A stretch of 64,000 bases of DNA from Flavobacteriales bacterium (GCA_947447525.1 CANFJL010000001.1:62001-126000); one strand, 5' to 3'; shown: positions 17,133 to 26,806, counted from the first letter of the stretch. Notes: a model not told the origin generated them from the letters alone. Translations and numbers: made by a program.

Positions 17133-19079
17133 ATGAAATTATTTTTTTCTTTCTTACTTATTTTCAGTGTTTCTAGCACGGTTTTCTCTCAAACTTCAGC
17201 CTTTGATAATGCTGTATTAACACAAGCTTCCATTAATGCGATAGATACCAGTATAACTATAAAGTGGGCCGCAAATCAAGATGCAATGCAATATAATATT
17301 TATAGAAAAATATATGGAACAAATGGATGGGGTGCGCCAATTGCAAGTTTAGCATCTTCTGCTTTGTCTTTTACAGATAGTTTGGTGCTACCACATCAAT
17401 TATATGAATATAAAATCATGCGTATTGCCAATTCTGTTAATGGTTATGGATATTTAGTTTCTGGAATAAATACGCAGTTAAACTATAACAAAGGAAAATT
17501 GATTCTTGTGATTGATGATTATTTTATCCCTAATTTACAAGCTGAGATAGATCAATTAATAATTGATTTGGAAGCTGATGGTTGGTTTGTGCAACAACAA
17601 TTAGTCAATAGAAATGACAATGTTACTCAAGTCAAATCTTTGATTCAATCCATGTATTCCAACGACCCTCTTGAAACTAAAACCATATTTTTGTTGGGCC
17701 ACGTTCCTGTTCCATATTCAGGAGATCTCAATCCGGATGGACATCCCGATCATTTAGGAGCTTGGCCCGCAGATGTATTTTATGCTGATATGGATGGTAT
17801 TTGGACGGATAATAGTGTAAATGATTTTTCGGCCTCTGATCCTAGAAATCAAAATATTCCAAATGATGGAAAAATGGATCAATCTGTTCTGCCTTCTGAT
17901 CTCGAATTAGAAATTTCTCGCGTTGATTTTTATATGCTTCCTACGTTTACGGAAACTGAATCTCAATTGATGATTTCTTACTTAAATAAACTCCATGATT
18001 TTAAAACACGTCAGTATATTCCTCAAGATAGCGCGGTTGTGGAAGATAATTTTGGCGGAATGGCAGAAGGTTTCTCAGGTGCTGCGTTAGCTGGATTATC
18101 CCCTCTTGTTGGGATAAATGAGGTTAAAATTGCTGATTATACAAGTACTTTGTTGGCTAATGATTTTTTGTGGGCTTATGGTGCTGGAGGTGGATGGTAT
18201 TCTGGTGCGTCTGGAATTGCAAGTACAAGTGATTTTGCAACAAATAATTACAAAAGTACTTTCTCAATGCTTTTTGGAAGCTATTTTGGCGATTGGGATG
18301 CAACGGATAATTTCATGCGAGCAAGTTTGGCCTCTGGAAAAACACTTACTTGTTCCTGGTCTGGTAGACCCTATATCTATTACCATCAATTGTCCATGGG
18401 AAATCATTTAGGACAAAGTATTAAAGCTGCTCAAAATAATATTTCCGCTTATTTTTCTTCAACGCTCAATACCTTTACAAGATGGATACATATTGCTCAA
18501 TTAGGCGATCCGAGTTTAAGAATAAAGTACATTGCTCCTCCGACCAACTTAGTGGGAACAACCAATTCAACTGGGACCATTGATTTAAGTTGGCTGCCAT
18601 CGAGCGAAACGGTTTTGGGCTATAATGTATACCGGCGTCTACCCAATGTTTTTTCATGGGAATTATTGAATTCAAATATTATTAGTGGCACTACTTATAC
18701 GGATAATAGTATTGTAAATGGTGGCAATTATCTTTATATGGTTAGGGCAACTGATACTTTGACTTCCGCTAGTGGTAGCTATTATAATTTAAGTCTTGGA
18801 GCTTTTGGAAGTGGAAATGCAACTGCTTCTAATGTAGATTTATTACATCTTCAAAATGTACGATTGGCCCCTAATCCAGCGCTAGATTTTACAACGCTAA
18901 TGGTGCATGAATCAAGTATAGGTAAAAATTACAAAGTCCTAAACTTATTTGGGAATCAAATCGCTTCCGGAGTTCTTAAAGATAAAATCAATAAAATTAA
19001 CATAGATTTTTTTCCTTCTGGAATTTATTTAATTCAAATTGAAGGTTTTTCGAGCACTCTTAAATTAATTAAAAATTAA
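17133..19079 (+). CDS. Secreted FN3 protein with C25-like (caspase-fold) core and T9SS sorting domain
   Basis: 648 residues from ATG 17133, chosen because it opens a clean signal peptide (MKLFFSFLLIFSVSSTVFS-Q). Residues ~25-110 are an FN3 domain (SITIKWAAN, YNIYRK). Residues ~115-450 hold a strongly patterned domain: FLLGHVPVPYSG (H190), GHPDHLGAWPADVFYADMDG (H204, H207), RVDFYMLP, SYLNKLHDFKTR, LFGSYFGDWD, LTCSWSGRP (C407), QLGDPSLR. The order of these motifs recalls gingipain-type C25 peptidases, with a possible His/Cys pair, but I cannot call a peptidase. A second FN3 (~455-545) and a T9SS sorting domain (LAPNPALDF, PSGIYLIQI) follow. It appears monocistronic and converges on the EamA gene. 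Confidence 0.7.
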   Translation: MKLFFSFLLIFSVSSTVFSQTSAFDNAVLTQASINAIDTSITIKWAANQDAMQYNIYRKIYGTNGWGAPIASLASSALSFTDSLVLPHQLYEYKIMRIANSVNGYGYLVSGINTQLNYNKGKLILVIDDYFIPNLQAEIDQLIIDLEADGWFVQQQLVNRNDNVTQVKSLIQSMYSNDPLETKTIFLLGHVPVPYSGDLNPDGHPDHLGAWPADVFYADMDGIWTDNSVNDFSASDPRNQNIPNDGKMDQSVLPSDLELEISRVDFYMLPTFTETESQLMISYLNKLHDFKTRQYIPQDSAVVEDNFGGMAEGFSGAALAGLSPLVGINEVKIADYTSTLLANDFLWAYGAGGGWYSGASGIASTSDFATNNYKSTFSMLFGSYFGDWDATDNFMRASLASGKTLTCSWSGRPYIYYHQLSMGNHLGQSIKAAQNNISAYFSSTLNTFTRWIHIAQLGDPSLRIKYIAPPTNLVGTTNSTGTIDLSWLPSSETVLGYNVYRRLPNVFSWELLNSNIISGTTYTDNSIVNGGNYLYMVRATDTLTSASGSYYNLSLGAFGSGNATASNVDLLHLQNVRLAPNPALDFTTLMVHESSIGKNYKVLNLFGNQIASGVLKDKINKINIDFFPSGIYLIQIEGFSSTLKLIKN

Positions 19080-19088
19080 AGAATTGGT

Positions 19089-20021
19089 CTAGGATCCAGC
19101 TTTAGAATCTATACCTCTTTTTACAAATTTATCACCATGGTGAATTAATAGAACACCAAGCAAAACAATTATCATGGCCATTATTTGATTGCTAGTAATT
19201 TTTTCTTTCATCAAGAAACCTATAATTACAGCTACAATTGGAATGAAGTAAGTAACACTACTCGCGAATAGGGCTGAGGAAATTTTTATAATCCCATTAA
19301 ATAAAAATACCGCCATTGCTGTACCGATGACAGCGAGAATGGTAATAAAAATTAAAGCATGCGATGCGTCATGATTGTACAGTATTGTTTTTGGAGTGCC
19401 GAAATAGAAAAACCCAATAATGGATGGAATTAGTAAGGTGGTGAAGGAAAGCGATGTTGTCTCTATGGGCTTGAAGGCACTTAATTTATGCTTGATTAGA
19501 TTTAAACTTAATCCATATAAAAAGGTGGCGCAGATCACGGCAAGAATTGGTTTGGATTCTCCACTAATCGTGGAGTTTTTCCCCCATAATATTAATAGAA
19601 CTATACCAATCAGTCCTATCAATGATCCAATGATTTGAGCGTTACTGATCTTTACTTTGAAAATGAGCATGCCAATGATCAAGGTAAAAACAGGCGTAAA
19701 ACTGTTTAGCATTCCCGAAAGACCTGAAGAAATTCCGGTTTGTGCATAGGTGAATAAAAAGGCTGGGAGTAAATTCCCACTTAATCCAACTACTAATAAT
19801 ACAGTAAAATCTTTTCTCACCATTAATTTTCGCATGGAACGGATTGCAAATGGTAATAATACTACTGCCGCGATTAAAATTCTCAAAGAGGCTACTTGCG
19901 GTGGAGAGAAAATGGCATCTCCGTTTTCATTGAACATTCCCTTTTTCATTAGCATGAAAGAACTCCCCCAAATTACTGCTAACAAGAGTAGCAAACCCCA
20001 ACTTTTTAATTCTTTAATCAT
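19089..20021 (-). CDS. EamA-family (DMT superfamily) inner-membrane transporter
   Basis: 310 residues with about ten membrane segments in two EamA repeats. The first begins LLLLLAVIWGSSFMLMKKG, with the typical WGSSF after the first helix; the second begins near ILAVICATFLYGLSLNLIK. Such proteins export amino acids, metabolites or drugs; the substrate cannot be told from sequence. The start is fixed by ATG at 20021, only four bases after a TAnnTTTG promoter element, so the mRNA should be leaderless. It is divergent from mraZ and convergent with the FN3 protein, ending 9 bases from that gene's stop with no obvious terminator between. Confidence 0.88.
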   Translation of the reverse strand: MIKELKSWGLLLLLAVIWGSSFMLMKKGMFNENGDAIFSPPQVASLRILIAAVVLLPFAIRSMRKLMVRKDFTVLLVVGLSGNLLPAFLFTYAQTGISSGLSGMLNSFTPVFTLIIGMLIFKVKISNAQIIGSLIGLIGIVLLILWGKNSTISGESKPILAVICATFLYGLSLNLIKHKLSAFKPIETTSLSFTTLLIPSIIGFFYFGTPKTILYNHDASHALIFITILAVIGTAMAVFLFNGIIKISSALFASSVTYFIPIVAVIIGFLMKEKITSNQIMAMIIVLLGVLLIHHGDKFVKRGIDSKAGS

Positions 20022-20025
20022 TCGG

Positions 20026-20033
20026 CAAATTTA
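20026..20033 (-). promoter_or_regulatory. -7 promoter element TAAATTTG of the EamA gene
   Basis: The complement of 20026-20033 reads TAAATTTG, a full match to TAnnTTTG, and ends four bases (CCGA) before the ATG. No good TTTG is seen 17-21 bases upstream, so the -33 element is weak. Transcription should begin at or within a base or two of the start codon. Confidence 0.5.
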
Positions 20034-20064
20034 AGTATTCATAACTTGTTAATAATGGAAATGA

Positions 20065-20081
20065 CTACCACTTTTTACCAC
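20065..20081 (-). repeat. Left arm of 17-bp inverted repeat: double TACCAC box upstream of mraZ
   Basis: CTACCACTTTTTACCAC is the exact reverse complement of 20188-20204. It contains two boxes (20066-20071 and 20076-20081) with a 10-base period. It lies 44 bases from the EamA start and 154 bases from mraZ. The 10-base period of GTGG-type boxes resembles the operators bound by MraZ. Confidence 0.6.
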
Positions 20082-20187
20082 ATTTATTGAAAGTATTGAT
20101 TTTATTGATATTTATTTTTTTTATTCCCTAAAAAGTGAAACCTTTGTGTTGTTAATACGCTATAAGTTATCAACAATTTATTAATCA

Positions 20188-20204
20188 GTGGTAAAAAGTG
20201 GTAG
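20188..20204 (+). promoter_or_regulatory. Candidate MraZ operator: two GTGGTA boxes, 10-bp period
   Basis: GTGGTAAAAAGTGGTAG holds two direct GTGGTA boxes (20188-20193 and 20198-20203), 31 bases before the mraZ ATG. MraZ proteins of other phyla bind runs of GTGG/TGGG-type boxes spaced by one helical turn in front of their own gene, so autoregulation of the dcw cluster is the natural reading. A weak promoter-like AACCTTTG lies at 20139-20146, which would put these boxes just downstream of the start site. The inverted partner is at 20065-20081. Confidence 0.6.
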
Positions 20205-20234
20205 AATTCCATTATTTTTACCCATTATTAAGCT

Positions 20235-20693
20235 ATGGCAGGATTAGTAGGCGAATTTGAAGTTAAACTGGACGAGAAAGGACGGTTTTTATTTCCTTCC
20301 GGACTTCGGAAGCAGTTGCCTGCTGTGTCTCAGCGAGATTTTATGTTAAACAAAGGATTTGAAGATTGCTTAACCATGTATCCCCTTTCTGAATGGGAGA
20401 AAATTAGTGAGCGTTTGTCTAAAATGAATTTGTTCAAACCAAAAAACCGTATGTTTTATCGTTTGTTCCATCAAGGGGCAAAAGCGGTTTCCTTAGACAA
20501 TGCAGGAAGGGCTCTAATCCCGACAGCGCATGTTGAACGAACTGGTTTGGGTCAAGAACTTATGCTTATTGCATATAATGACCGCATAGAAATCTGGGAC
20601 AAGTCCAAGTACTTCGAGATGATCGAAGTAAACATAGCGGATTTCGCCGATTTGGCGAATGAAGTAATGGGTGACTTGGACAATGGAGAATAA
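20235..20693 (+). CDS. mraZ: MraZ, transcriptional regulator of the division/cell-wall cluster
   Basis: 152 residues containing the two AbrB-like SpoVT repeats of the family. Each carries the DxxxR DNA-binding signature: VKLDEKGRFLFPSGLRKQL (residues ~10-28) and VSLDNAGRALIPTAHVER (~85-102). MraZ forms ring oligomers and binds tandem repeats in its own promoter, usually repressing the dcw operon. It is first in the cluster as in most bacteria. Two GTGGTA double boxes lie upstream. Its last 11 bases overlap rsmH. Confidence 0.95.
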   Translation: MAGLVGEFEVKLDEKGRFLFPSGLRKQLPAVSQRDFMLNKGFEDCLTMYPLSEWEKISERLSKMNLFKPKNRMFYRLFHQGAKAVSLDNAGRALIPTAHVERTGLGQELMLIAYNDRIEIWDKSKYFEMIEVNIADFADLANEVMGDLDNGE

Positions 20694-21594
20694 TACGCAC
20701 TATCACATACCTGTTATGCTGCAAGAATGCATGCTTGGACTTAATATCCAAGACAATGGCATATATGTAGATGTCACCTTTGGTGGTGGTGGACATGCAA
20801 AAGAAATATTTTCTCGAATCGCTTCAACCGGTCAACTTATCGCATTCGATCAAGATGAAGATGCCTATGGAAATCGCTGGGAAGCATCAAATTTTAATTT
20901 CATAAGGAGCAATTTTCGGTTTTTAGAAAATCATCTCGCTATGCTTGGAATTAAAGGAGTTGATGGAATATTGGCTGACCTTGGTGTTTCTTCTCATCAA
21001 TTTGATGTTCCTGAAAGAGGATTTTCTCTTCGTGAAGATGCGGCACTTGATATGCGCATGAATAAAAATGCTTCGCTTACTGCAGCCCATGTTCTAAATG
21101 ATACTTCTGAAAATGATCTATATAAATTATTCAGATCATACAGCGACATTCAAAATCCTGGAAAATTAATCCAAAATATCTTGCGCTTCAGAATGGACAA
21201 TCCATTCATATCGACAGGTGATTTGGTTAAGGTAGCTTCGCTTTCTGCTCCAAGAAATAAGGAAAATAAATATTTAGCTCAGGTTTTTCAAGCTGTTCGT
21301 ATTGAGGTAAATCAAGAATTAGACGCATTAAAGGACTTGCTCGAACAAACAGCAAGAGTTTTAAATCCTGGTGGTCGATTGGTAGTTATGTCTTACCACT
21401 CTCTTGAAGATCGGCTCGTGAAAAATTTTGTTAAAAGAGGCTCTTTTTCAGGTGAAATTGAAAAAGACTTTTTCGGAAACATAATGAAACCTTTTGAAGA
21501 GATTACAAGGCACCCGCTAGTTGCTAGTGAAGAGGAGCTGATTGAAAACCCCAGATCACGAAGTGCTAAATTAAGAATTGCTGAAAAAAAATGA
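20683..21594 (+). CDS. rsmH: 16S rRNA (cytosine1402-N4)-methyltransferase RsmH
   Basis: 303 residues from ATG 20683 (MENNTHYHIPVML); a GTG at 20671 would add four residues. It has the SAM-binding motif YVDVTFGGGGHAKEI (~30-45), GVSSHQFD and ERGFSLREDAALDMRM (~105-130) with the inserted helical domain, and the typical C-terminus MSYHSLEDRLVKNF and RSAKLRIAEK. It methylates C1402 of 16S rRNA at the P site. It overlaps mraZ by 11 bases and ftsL by 4 (ATGA), so translation is tightly coupled. Confidence 0.96.
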   Translation: MENNTHYHIPVMLQECMLGLNIQDNGIYVDVTFGGGGHAKEIFSRIASTGQLIAFDQDEDAYGNRWEASNFNFIRSNFRFLENHLAMLGIKGVDGILADLGVSSHQFDVPERGFSLREDAALDMRMNKNASLTAAHVLNDTSENDLYKLFRSYSDIQNPGKLIQNILRFRMDNPFISTGDLVKVASLSAPRNKENKYLAQVFQAVRIEVNQELDALKDLLEQTARVLNPGGRLVVMSYHSLEDRLVKNFVKRGSFSGEIEKDFFGNIMKPFEEITRHPLVASEEELIENPRSRSAKLRIAEKK

Positions 21595-21998
21595 GTGATA
21601 ACGAATACATAGAAAAACAAGACGCACCCGAAACTAATAAAGGGACAGCATCAAAGAAAACTGCTTCAAAAAAAGTAAAAGCAAGTGCTTTTTCTCAAAT
21701 TTTGAATGGAGAGTTCTTGACGCGTGATTTTGTTCTAGATAATCTGAATTATATTTTCTTCATCTTCTTGCTTTTGATTCTTCTTGTTTCTAAAGGGTAT
21801 TATGGAAAACAGGTACTTACAGAAATTAATGAAAATCAGCAATTACTAGATCAGAACACTGCTGAATATATTGAAGCAAAAACAGATCTAGAAATCCTCA
21901 CCCGTAGGTTTAAATTGGTAGAGAAACTGCAGAAAAGAAATTTGGTTGAATCACAAAAGGCTACCAAAATCATAAGGCTTAAAAAAAATAAGAAATGA
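21591..21998 (+). CDS. ftsL: FtsL-like cell-division protein
   Basis: 135 residues. The N-terminus is cytoplasmic and rich in lysine and threonine. One membrane helix lies near residues 52-68 (YIFFIFLLLILLVSKGYY). A short periplasmic coiled-coil follows (NENQQLLDQNTAEYIEAK to residue ~115), with a basic tail. Topology, length and position between rsmH and ftsI are those of FtsL, which joins FtsB/FtsQ to activate septal synthesis. Sequence similarity within FtsL is always low, so the call rests on topology and context. It overlaps both neighbours by 4 bases. Confidence 0.82.
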   Translation: MSDNEYIEKQDAPETNKGTASKKTASKKVKASAFSQILNGEFLTRDFVLDNLNYIFFIFLLLILLVSKGYYGKQVLTEINENQQLLDQNTAEYIEAKTDLEILTRRFKLVEKLQKRNLVESQKATKIIRLKKNKK

Positions 21999-24103
21999 GC
22001 AAGGATAAACAGTCTATGGTAAAGCGTGCTTATCTGATTTATTTTGGGTTTGTTTTGATCATGTGTGTTATCATTTACAAAACTTTTGCTATTCAATTTG
22101 AAGGTAAAAAAAATATGTTCGATGGAGTAGATACCGCTATTCCTGTTCGACATACCGATAGAATCCCTCGAATGGGTGAGATCTTGGATGCGAATCTACT
22201 TCCACTTGTAACCTCTGTTTCTTTTTATGATGTCCACATGGACGCAACAGTAGTCGATCAAAAATTATTTGATGAAGATTTAGCTGGCTTGGCTGCTGGT
22301 CTCCATCGTTTGTATCCGGATAAGTCAGCTCGAGAATATGAGAATTCTATCCGAACTGCAAGGGAAAATGGTTCAAGGTATTTGTTAATCAGAAAAAAAG
22401 TAACCAACCAAGAAAGAAAAAATCTAAATCTCTTACCAATTTTTTGTAAAGGAAGAATGAAGGGTGGAATTATAGATAATACGGAATTGATTGTGCGTCA
22501 AAAACCAAATGGAAATTTATTAAATAGAACTTTAGGTTATTATAAAATTGTCGACGGAAAGGAGGTCAAGGTTGGAATTGAAGGTGCTTATATCGATTAT
22601 TTAAAAGGTGAACCTGGAAAGGAAATTGAGCAGAAAATTGCCACTGGTTGGAAAAGAACAGGCCAAATAACCAAAGAAGCTGTTGAAGGAGCCGATGTGG
22701 TAAGCACAATAGACAAGGAGATACAAGAAGTAGCCCACTCTGAGTTAGAAAATCAATTGATGACCATGGAGGCCGCAAGTGGTTGTGTCATAGTAATGGA
22801 AGTGAAAACTGGTTATATTAAAGCAATTGCCAACTTAACGCGAGAAGAAAATGGTTCTTTCTCTGAAAGTTGGAATTATGCTATCGGAAGTCCAGAGGTA
22901 CCTGGTTCAACCTTCAAGCTTGCATCCATAATGGCTGCCTTAGAAGATAATAAAATTGGGATTCAAGATAAAGTCAATGCTTTTGGAGTTTATCAATTTA
23001 ATGGCGGGAAATTGAGCGACTCCAATCATGGATTAGGTTATGGTGTAATAACACTACAAAAAGCATTCGAAAAATCTTCTAATGTTATCGCAGCTGTAAT
23101 TAATAAATTGTATCGTTCAGAACCTGAAATGTTTATGAAGCGTTTGGACGATTTTGGATTACTAGAACCAATGGGTATTGATCTTGAAGGTGAAGGCGCT
23201 CCACAATTTCATCGACCAGGTGAAACACTTTGGTCCCCTCTTTCTATTCCTTGGATGTCTATTGGTTATGAATATCGTCAAACCCCATTACAAACACTCG
23301 CTTTCTATAATGCTGTCGCAAACAACGGTAAGTTTTTAAAACCCTTGTTTGTTCAAGATATTCGAAGAAGAGGTAAGGTGATTAAACATTTTAATCCTGT
23401 TGTTTTAAAAGAAAGAATTGCTTCTCAAAAAACAATTGATATCATGAAAAGGTGCTTAGAAGGTGTTATGACTGTTGGTACTGGTTCAGATTTGAAAAGT
23501 TCTCAATTTAAAATAGCCGGAAAAACAGGTACTGCAAAATTGCCTGGAAAGGATAAGCGCTATGCTGATGCAAATCATAGTGTTTTTCAAGCTTCATTTG
23601 CTGGTTATTTTCCAGCGGATAAACCTAAATATTCCTGTGTAGTCGTAATAACAGATCCGAAAACGGAATACTATGGCGCGCGTGTTTCTGGAACTGTATT
23701 CGCAGCTGTTGCCAATAAAGTTTGGGCCTCTTCTATGGAATATCATAAGGCTGTAAATGTTAAAATGCCTTTGTCAACAAATTCCCCTTCTGTAAAAACA
23801 GGAAATAAAAAGGACTTGACGCTTTCTATGAAATTGTTAAATGTCCGCTTTCAACTCAATAATGAGGGTGTTTGGCTTACAACTGATACACTCAAAAATA
23901 CGGTGCACTTAAATAAAATGTCAACCAAAAAAGGTCAAGTCCCTAATGTAATTGGTATGACAGCCAAAGATGCTGTATTTCTTCTTGAAAAATCTGGACT
24001 TGTAGTTAGAATTAAAGGTTACGGTAAGGTTAGAAAACAAAGTATGGCAGCGGGTGAACTTGCTTTTAAAGGTGGTGTAGTGATAATAGAATTAGGACAA
24101 TGA
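21995..24103 (+). CDS. ftsI: Septal peptidoglycan transpeptidase FtsI (PBP3) with PASTA domain
   Basis: 702 residues. A short N-terminus and membrane helix (~11-30) precede the PBP dimerisation domain. The transpeptidase domain has the acylated serine S305 with K308 (GSTFKLAS), SSN (KSSNVIAA) and K510-T-G (AGKTGTAK). The last ~65 residues (VPNVIGMTAKDAVFLLEKSG) are one PASTA domain, typical for Bacteroidota FtsI but absent from E. coli PBP3. It cross-links septal peptidoglycan as partner of FtsW, encoded five genes downstream. It overlaps ftsL and murE by 4 bases each. Confidence 0.95.
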   Translation: MSKDKQSMVKRAYLIYFGFVLIMCVIIYKTFAIQFEGKKNMFDGVDTAIPVRHTDRIPRMGEILDANLLPLVTSVSFYDVHMDATVVDQKLFDEDLAGLAAGLHRLYPDKSAREYENSIRTARENGSRYLLIRKKVTNQERKNLNLLPIFCKGRMKGGIIDNTELIVRQKPNGNLLNRTLGYYKIVDGKEVKVGIEGAYIDYLKGEPGKEIEQKIATGWKRTGQITKEAVEGADVVSTIDKEIQEVAHSELENQLMTMEAASGCVIVMEVKTGYIKAIANLTREENGSFSESWNYAIGSPEVPGSTFKLASIMAALEDNKIGIQDKVNAFGVYQFNGGKLSDSNHGLGYGVITLQKAFEKSSNVIAAVINKLYRSEPEMFMKRLDDFGLLEPMGIDLEGEGAPQFHRPGETLWSPLSIPWMSIGYEYRQTPLQTLAFYNAVANNGKFLKPLFVQDIRRRGKVIKHFNPVVLKERIASQKTIDIMKRCLEGVMTVGTGSDLKSSQFKIAGKTGTAKLPGKDKRYADANHSVFQASFAGYFPADKPKYSCVVVITDPKTEYYGARVSGTVFAAVANKVWASSMEYHKAVNVKMPLSTNSPSVKTGNKKDLTLSMKLLNVRFQLNNEGVWLTTDTLKNTVHLNKMSTKKGQVPNVIGMTAKDAVFLLEKSGLVVRIKGYGKVRKQSMAAGELAFKGGVVIIELGQ

Positions 24104-25560
24104 GGAATTTAAAGGATATTTTACATCAAATTGATTTTCAATTGATTTCAGGTTCACTTGATCAGGAAATTAATGCGCTGCAATTTGACTCTAGAACTGT
24201 TCAAAAAAATGATTTGTTCTTTGCAATTGTTGGTGTTGCCAATGATGGCCATTTGTTTATTGATAAAGTCATAGCTGCTGGCTGTAAGTCTATAATGGTG
24301 CAAAGGAAATTAGACCTTCCTCTTGAAATCACACAAATTCTTGTGAAAGACACCAATGAAGCCCTCGCCTTAGCAGCTTGTAATTTTTATGATCATCCTG
24401 CTGATCAACTAAAATTAATTGGGATTACAGGTACGAATGGTAAAACTACCACCACAACTTTACTGTTTGATCTTTTTACGCAATTAGGTTATAAAACAGG
24501 ACTTTTGTCTACTGTTGTAAACAGAATTGGTGACTTAGAAATTCCTGCAACACATACAACACCCAATCCGATTGCCTTGAATTCTTTACTGGCCCAAATG
24601 GTTAGAGCAGGGTGTGATTATTGTTTTATGGAAGTGAGTTCGCATGCCTTGCATCAAAATAGGGTAGCTGGCATTCGATTTTCAGGTGCTGTATTTACCA
24701 ATATTACGCATGATCATCTAGATTATCATCATACTTTTTCTGAATATATTAAAGTTAAAAAGTCACTCTTTGATCATTTGCCTTCCAATGCCTTTGCATT
24801 AAGCAATCTTGATGATAAAAATGGCAATGTCATGTTGCAAAACACACAAGCTAAAAAAGCATCTTTTGCCTTAAAAACAATGGCGGATTTCAAAGGAAAA
24901 GTGCTTCAAAATGATTTCTCTGGTTTGATGATGTCCATCAATGGAACGGAATTATACACCAGATTAATTGGTGAATTTAATGCTTCTAATTTATTAGCGG
25001 TTTATGGAGTTACTCAATTGCTTGACCTAGATTCTAATGAGGTGCTTCAAGTCTTGTCTAATTTGAATGCAGTGGATGGTCGCTTTCAATTCATGAACAG
25101 TGACACTGGAATTACTGCTGTGGTAGATTATGCGCATACGCCCGATGCATTAGAAAATGTATTATCAACGATCAAGTCTATTCAAAATCAAAAATCAAAA
25201 ATCATCACCATCGTTGGTTGTGGCGGTGATAGAGATAAAAGTAAGCGTCCAGAAATGGCGAAAATTGCAGTCGCTTTTAGTCAACAAGTTATTTTGACTT
25301 CTGATAACCCTAGAACGGAAAATCCGAATGATATTTTAGATGAAATGCGCGGAGGATTAAGCGCTACAGAATCATTAATAGCCCTCACTATTCCAGATCG
25401 GAAACAAGCAATCCAAACGGCAATTGTGCTCGCTCAAGCAGGTGATATTCTTTTAATTGCTGGCAAAGGACATGAGAAGTATCAAGAGATTAATGGGGTG
25501 AAATATGACTTTGATGATTTTGAAATTACAAGTGAATTATTTAAACAAATGAGAAAATAG
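24100..25560 (+). CDS. murE: UDP-N-acetylmuramoyl-tripeptide synthetase MurE (meso-diaminopimelate-adding)
   Basis: 486 residues with the three-domain Mur ligase layout. The ATP loop [13 protein letters not shown] is at ~108-120, the substrate segment THTTPNP near 148, and [13 protein letters not shown] near 180. D402-N-P-R405 followed by TENPNDI is the DNPR motif that selects meso-diaminopimelate rather than lysine. It adds the third amino acid to UDP-MurNAc-L-Ala-D-Glu in the cytoplasm. So the cell wall should be of the A1-gamma type, normal for Gram-negatives. The ATG overlaps ftsI by 4 bases; mraY begins one base after its stop. Confidence 0.96.
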   Translation: MRNLKDILHQIDFQLISGSLDQEINALQFDSRTVQKNDLFFAIVGVANDGHLFIDKVIAAGCKSIMVQRKLDLPLEITQILVKDTNEALALAACNFYDHPADQLKLIGITGTNGKTTTTTLLFDLFTQLGYKTGLLSTVVNRIGDLEIPATHTTPNPIALNSLLAQMVRAGCDYCFMEVSSHALHQNRVAGIRFSGAVFTNITHDHLDYHHTFSEYIKVKKSLFDHLPSNAFALSNLDDKNGNVMLQNTQAKKASFALKTMADFKGKVLQNDFSGLMMSINGTELYTRLIGEFNASNLLAVYGVTQLLDLDSNEVLQVLSNLNAVDGRFQFMNSDTGITAVVDYAHTPDALENVLSTIKSIQNQKSKIITIVGCGGDRDKSKRPEMAKIAVAFSQQVILTSDNPRTENPNDILDEMRGGLSATESLIALTIPDRKQAIQTAIVLAQAGDILLIAGKGHEKYQEINGVKYDFDDFEITSELFKQMRK

Positions 25561-25561
25561 A

Positions 25562-26806
25562 ATGCTATACTACTTATTCGATTATCTAGACAAACTTAAT
25601 TTTCCTGGCGCAGGATTATTTGATTTTATTTCTTTTAGAGCAGCAATGGCGCTTATTACTTCGCTCTTGGTTTCCATAGTTTTTGGAAAAAAACTAATCA
25701 ATATGCTGCGTGGTCAGCAAATTGGAGAAACAGTAAGAGACTTGGGTTTAGCAGGTCAAGTTGAAAAGACTGGAACACCAACAATGGGAGGTGTGATCAT
25801 CCTCAGTGCTATCCTAATTCCTACCATTCTATTTGCCAAATTGCATAATGTCTATGTAATTACCATGATTATTGCAACAATTTGGTTAGGACTCATTGGC
25901 TTTCTTGATGATTACATCAAGGTTTTTAAAAAGAATAAGGAAGGGTTAAAAGGAAGGTTTAAAGTTGTTGGTCAAATCGGTGTTGGATTAATTGTGGGTT
26001 GTATTCTCTACTTCTCTGATGCCGTAACCGTGCATAAAAGGGTCGGTTCTTCCTATAAATTAAAGCAGAATGAAACTTTTGTAACGCATCAGCATGTTCA
26101 AAAAGATGGAGAACATTATAAGTGGATAAAAACTGATGATATGACTACCACGATTCCTTTTATTAAAGGAAATGAATTTAATTATAATTGGTTAATGGGT
26201 GATTATAATAAATCTTATGGATGGCTGCTCTTTATTCCTATTGTAATTTTTATTGTAATCGCTGTTTCGAATGGAGCCAACATGACGGATGGTCTTGATG
26301 GTCTTGCAACAGGAAGTTCTGCCATCATTGGAATCGCATTAGCCGTATTTGCTTATGTTAGTTCTAATGAGACTTTCGCCGATTATCTCAATGTCATGTA
26401 TATACCTATGGCGGAAGAATTGGTGATTTTTATAGCTGCTTTTGTAGGTGCTTGTATTGGATTCTTATGGTACAATTCGTATCCAGCTCAAGTCTTTATG
26501 GGTGATACCGGCAGCTTGGCCCTTGGTGGCATTATTGCTGTTTTCGCTATCTCTGTTCGAAAAGAATTATTGATACCCGTTCTGTGTGGAATTTTCTTAA
26601 TTGAAAATCTTTCCGTGATTCTTCAAGTGGGGTACTTTAAAATCACGAAGAAGAGATTCGGTGAAGGAAGAAGGATCTTTTTAATGGCTCCTCTTCATCA
26701 TCATTATCAAAAAGTAGGTATTCATGAAGCAAAAATAGTTGCTCGTTTCTGGATTGTCGGAATTCTATTAGCTGTAATTAGTATCGTAACGCTTAAATTA
26801 AGATAA
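25562..26806 (+). CDS. mraY: Phospho-N-acetylmuramoyl-pentapeptide transferase MraY
   Basis: 414 residues and about ten membrane helices. Family motifs are visible: KTGTPTMGG (~70), GFLDDYIKV (catalytic aspartates, ~120), [12 protein letters not shown] (~240), [12 protein letters not shown] (~315) and [11 protein letters not shown] (~375). It makes lipid I from UDP-MurNAc-pentapeptide and undecaprenyl phosphate. It is longer than E. coli MraY (360) because of a ~50-residue hydrophilic insertion (~160-210, rich in K, T and H) between helices; similar insertions occur in other Bacteroidota. It shares one base with murD (TAATG). Confidence 0.96.
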   Translation: MLYYLFDYLDKLNFPGAGLFDFISFRAAMALITSLLVSIVFGKKLINMLRGQQIGETVRDLGLAGQVEKTGTPTMGGVIILSAILIPTILFAKLHNVYVITMIIATIWLGLIGFLDDYIKVFKKNKEGLKGRFKVVGQIGVGLIVGCILYFSDAVTVHKRVGSSYKLKQNETFVTHQHVQKDGEHYKWIKTDDMTTTIPFIKGNEFNYNWLMGDYNKSYGWLLFIPIVIFIVIAVSNGANMTDGLDGLATGSSAIIGIALAVFAYVSSNETFADYLNVMYIPMAEELVIFIAAFVGACIGFLWYNSYPAQVFMGDTGSLALGGIIAVFAISVRKELLIPVLCGIFLIENLSVILQVGYFKITKKRFGEGRRIFLMAPLHHHYQKVGIHEAKIVARFWIVGILLAVISIVTLKLR

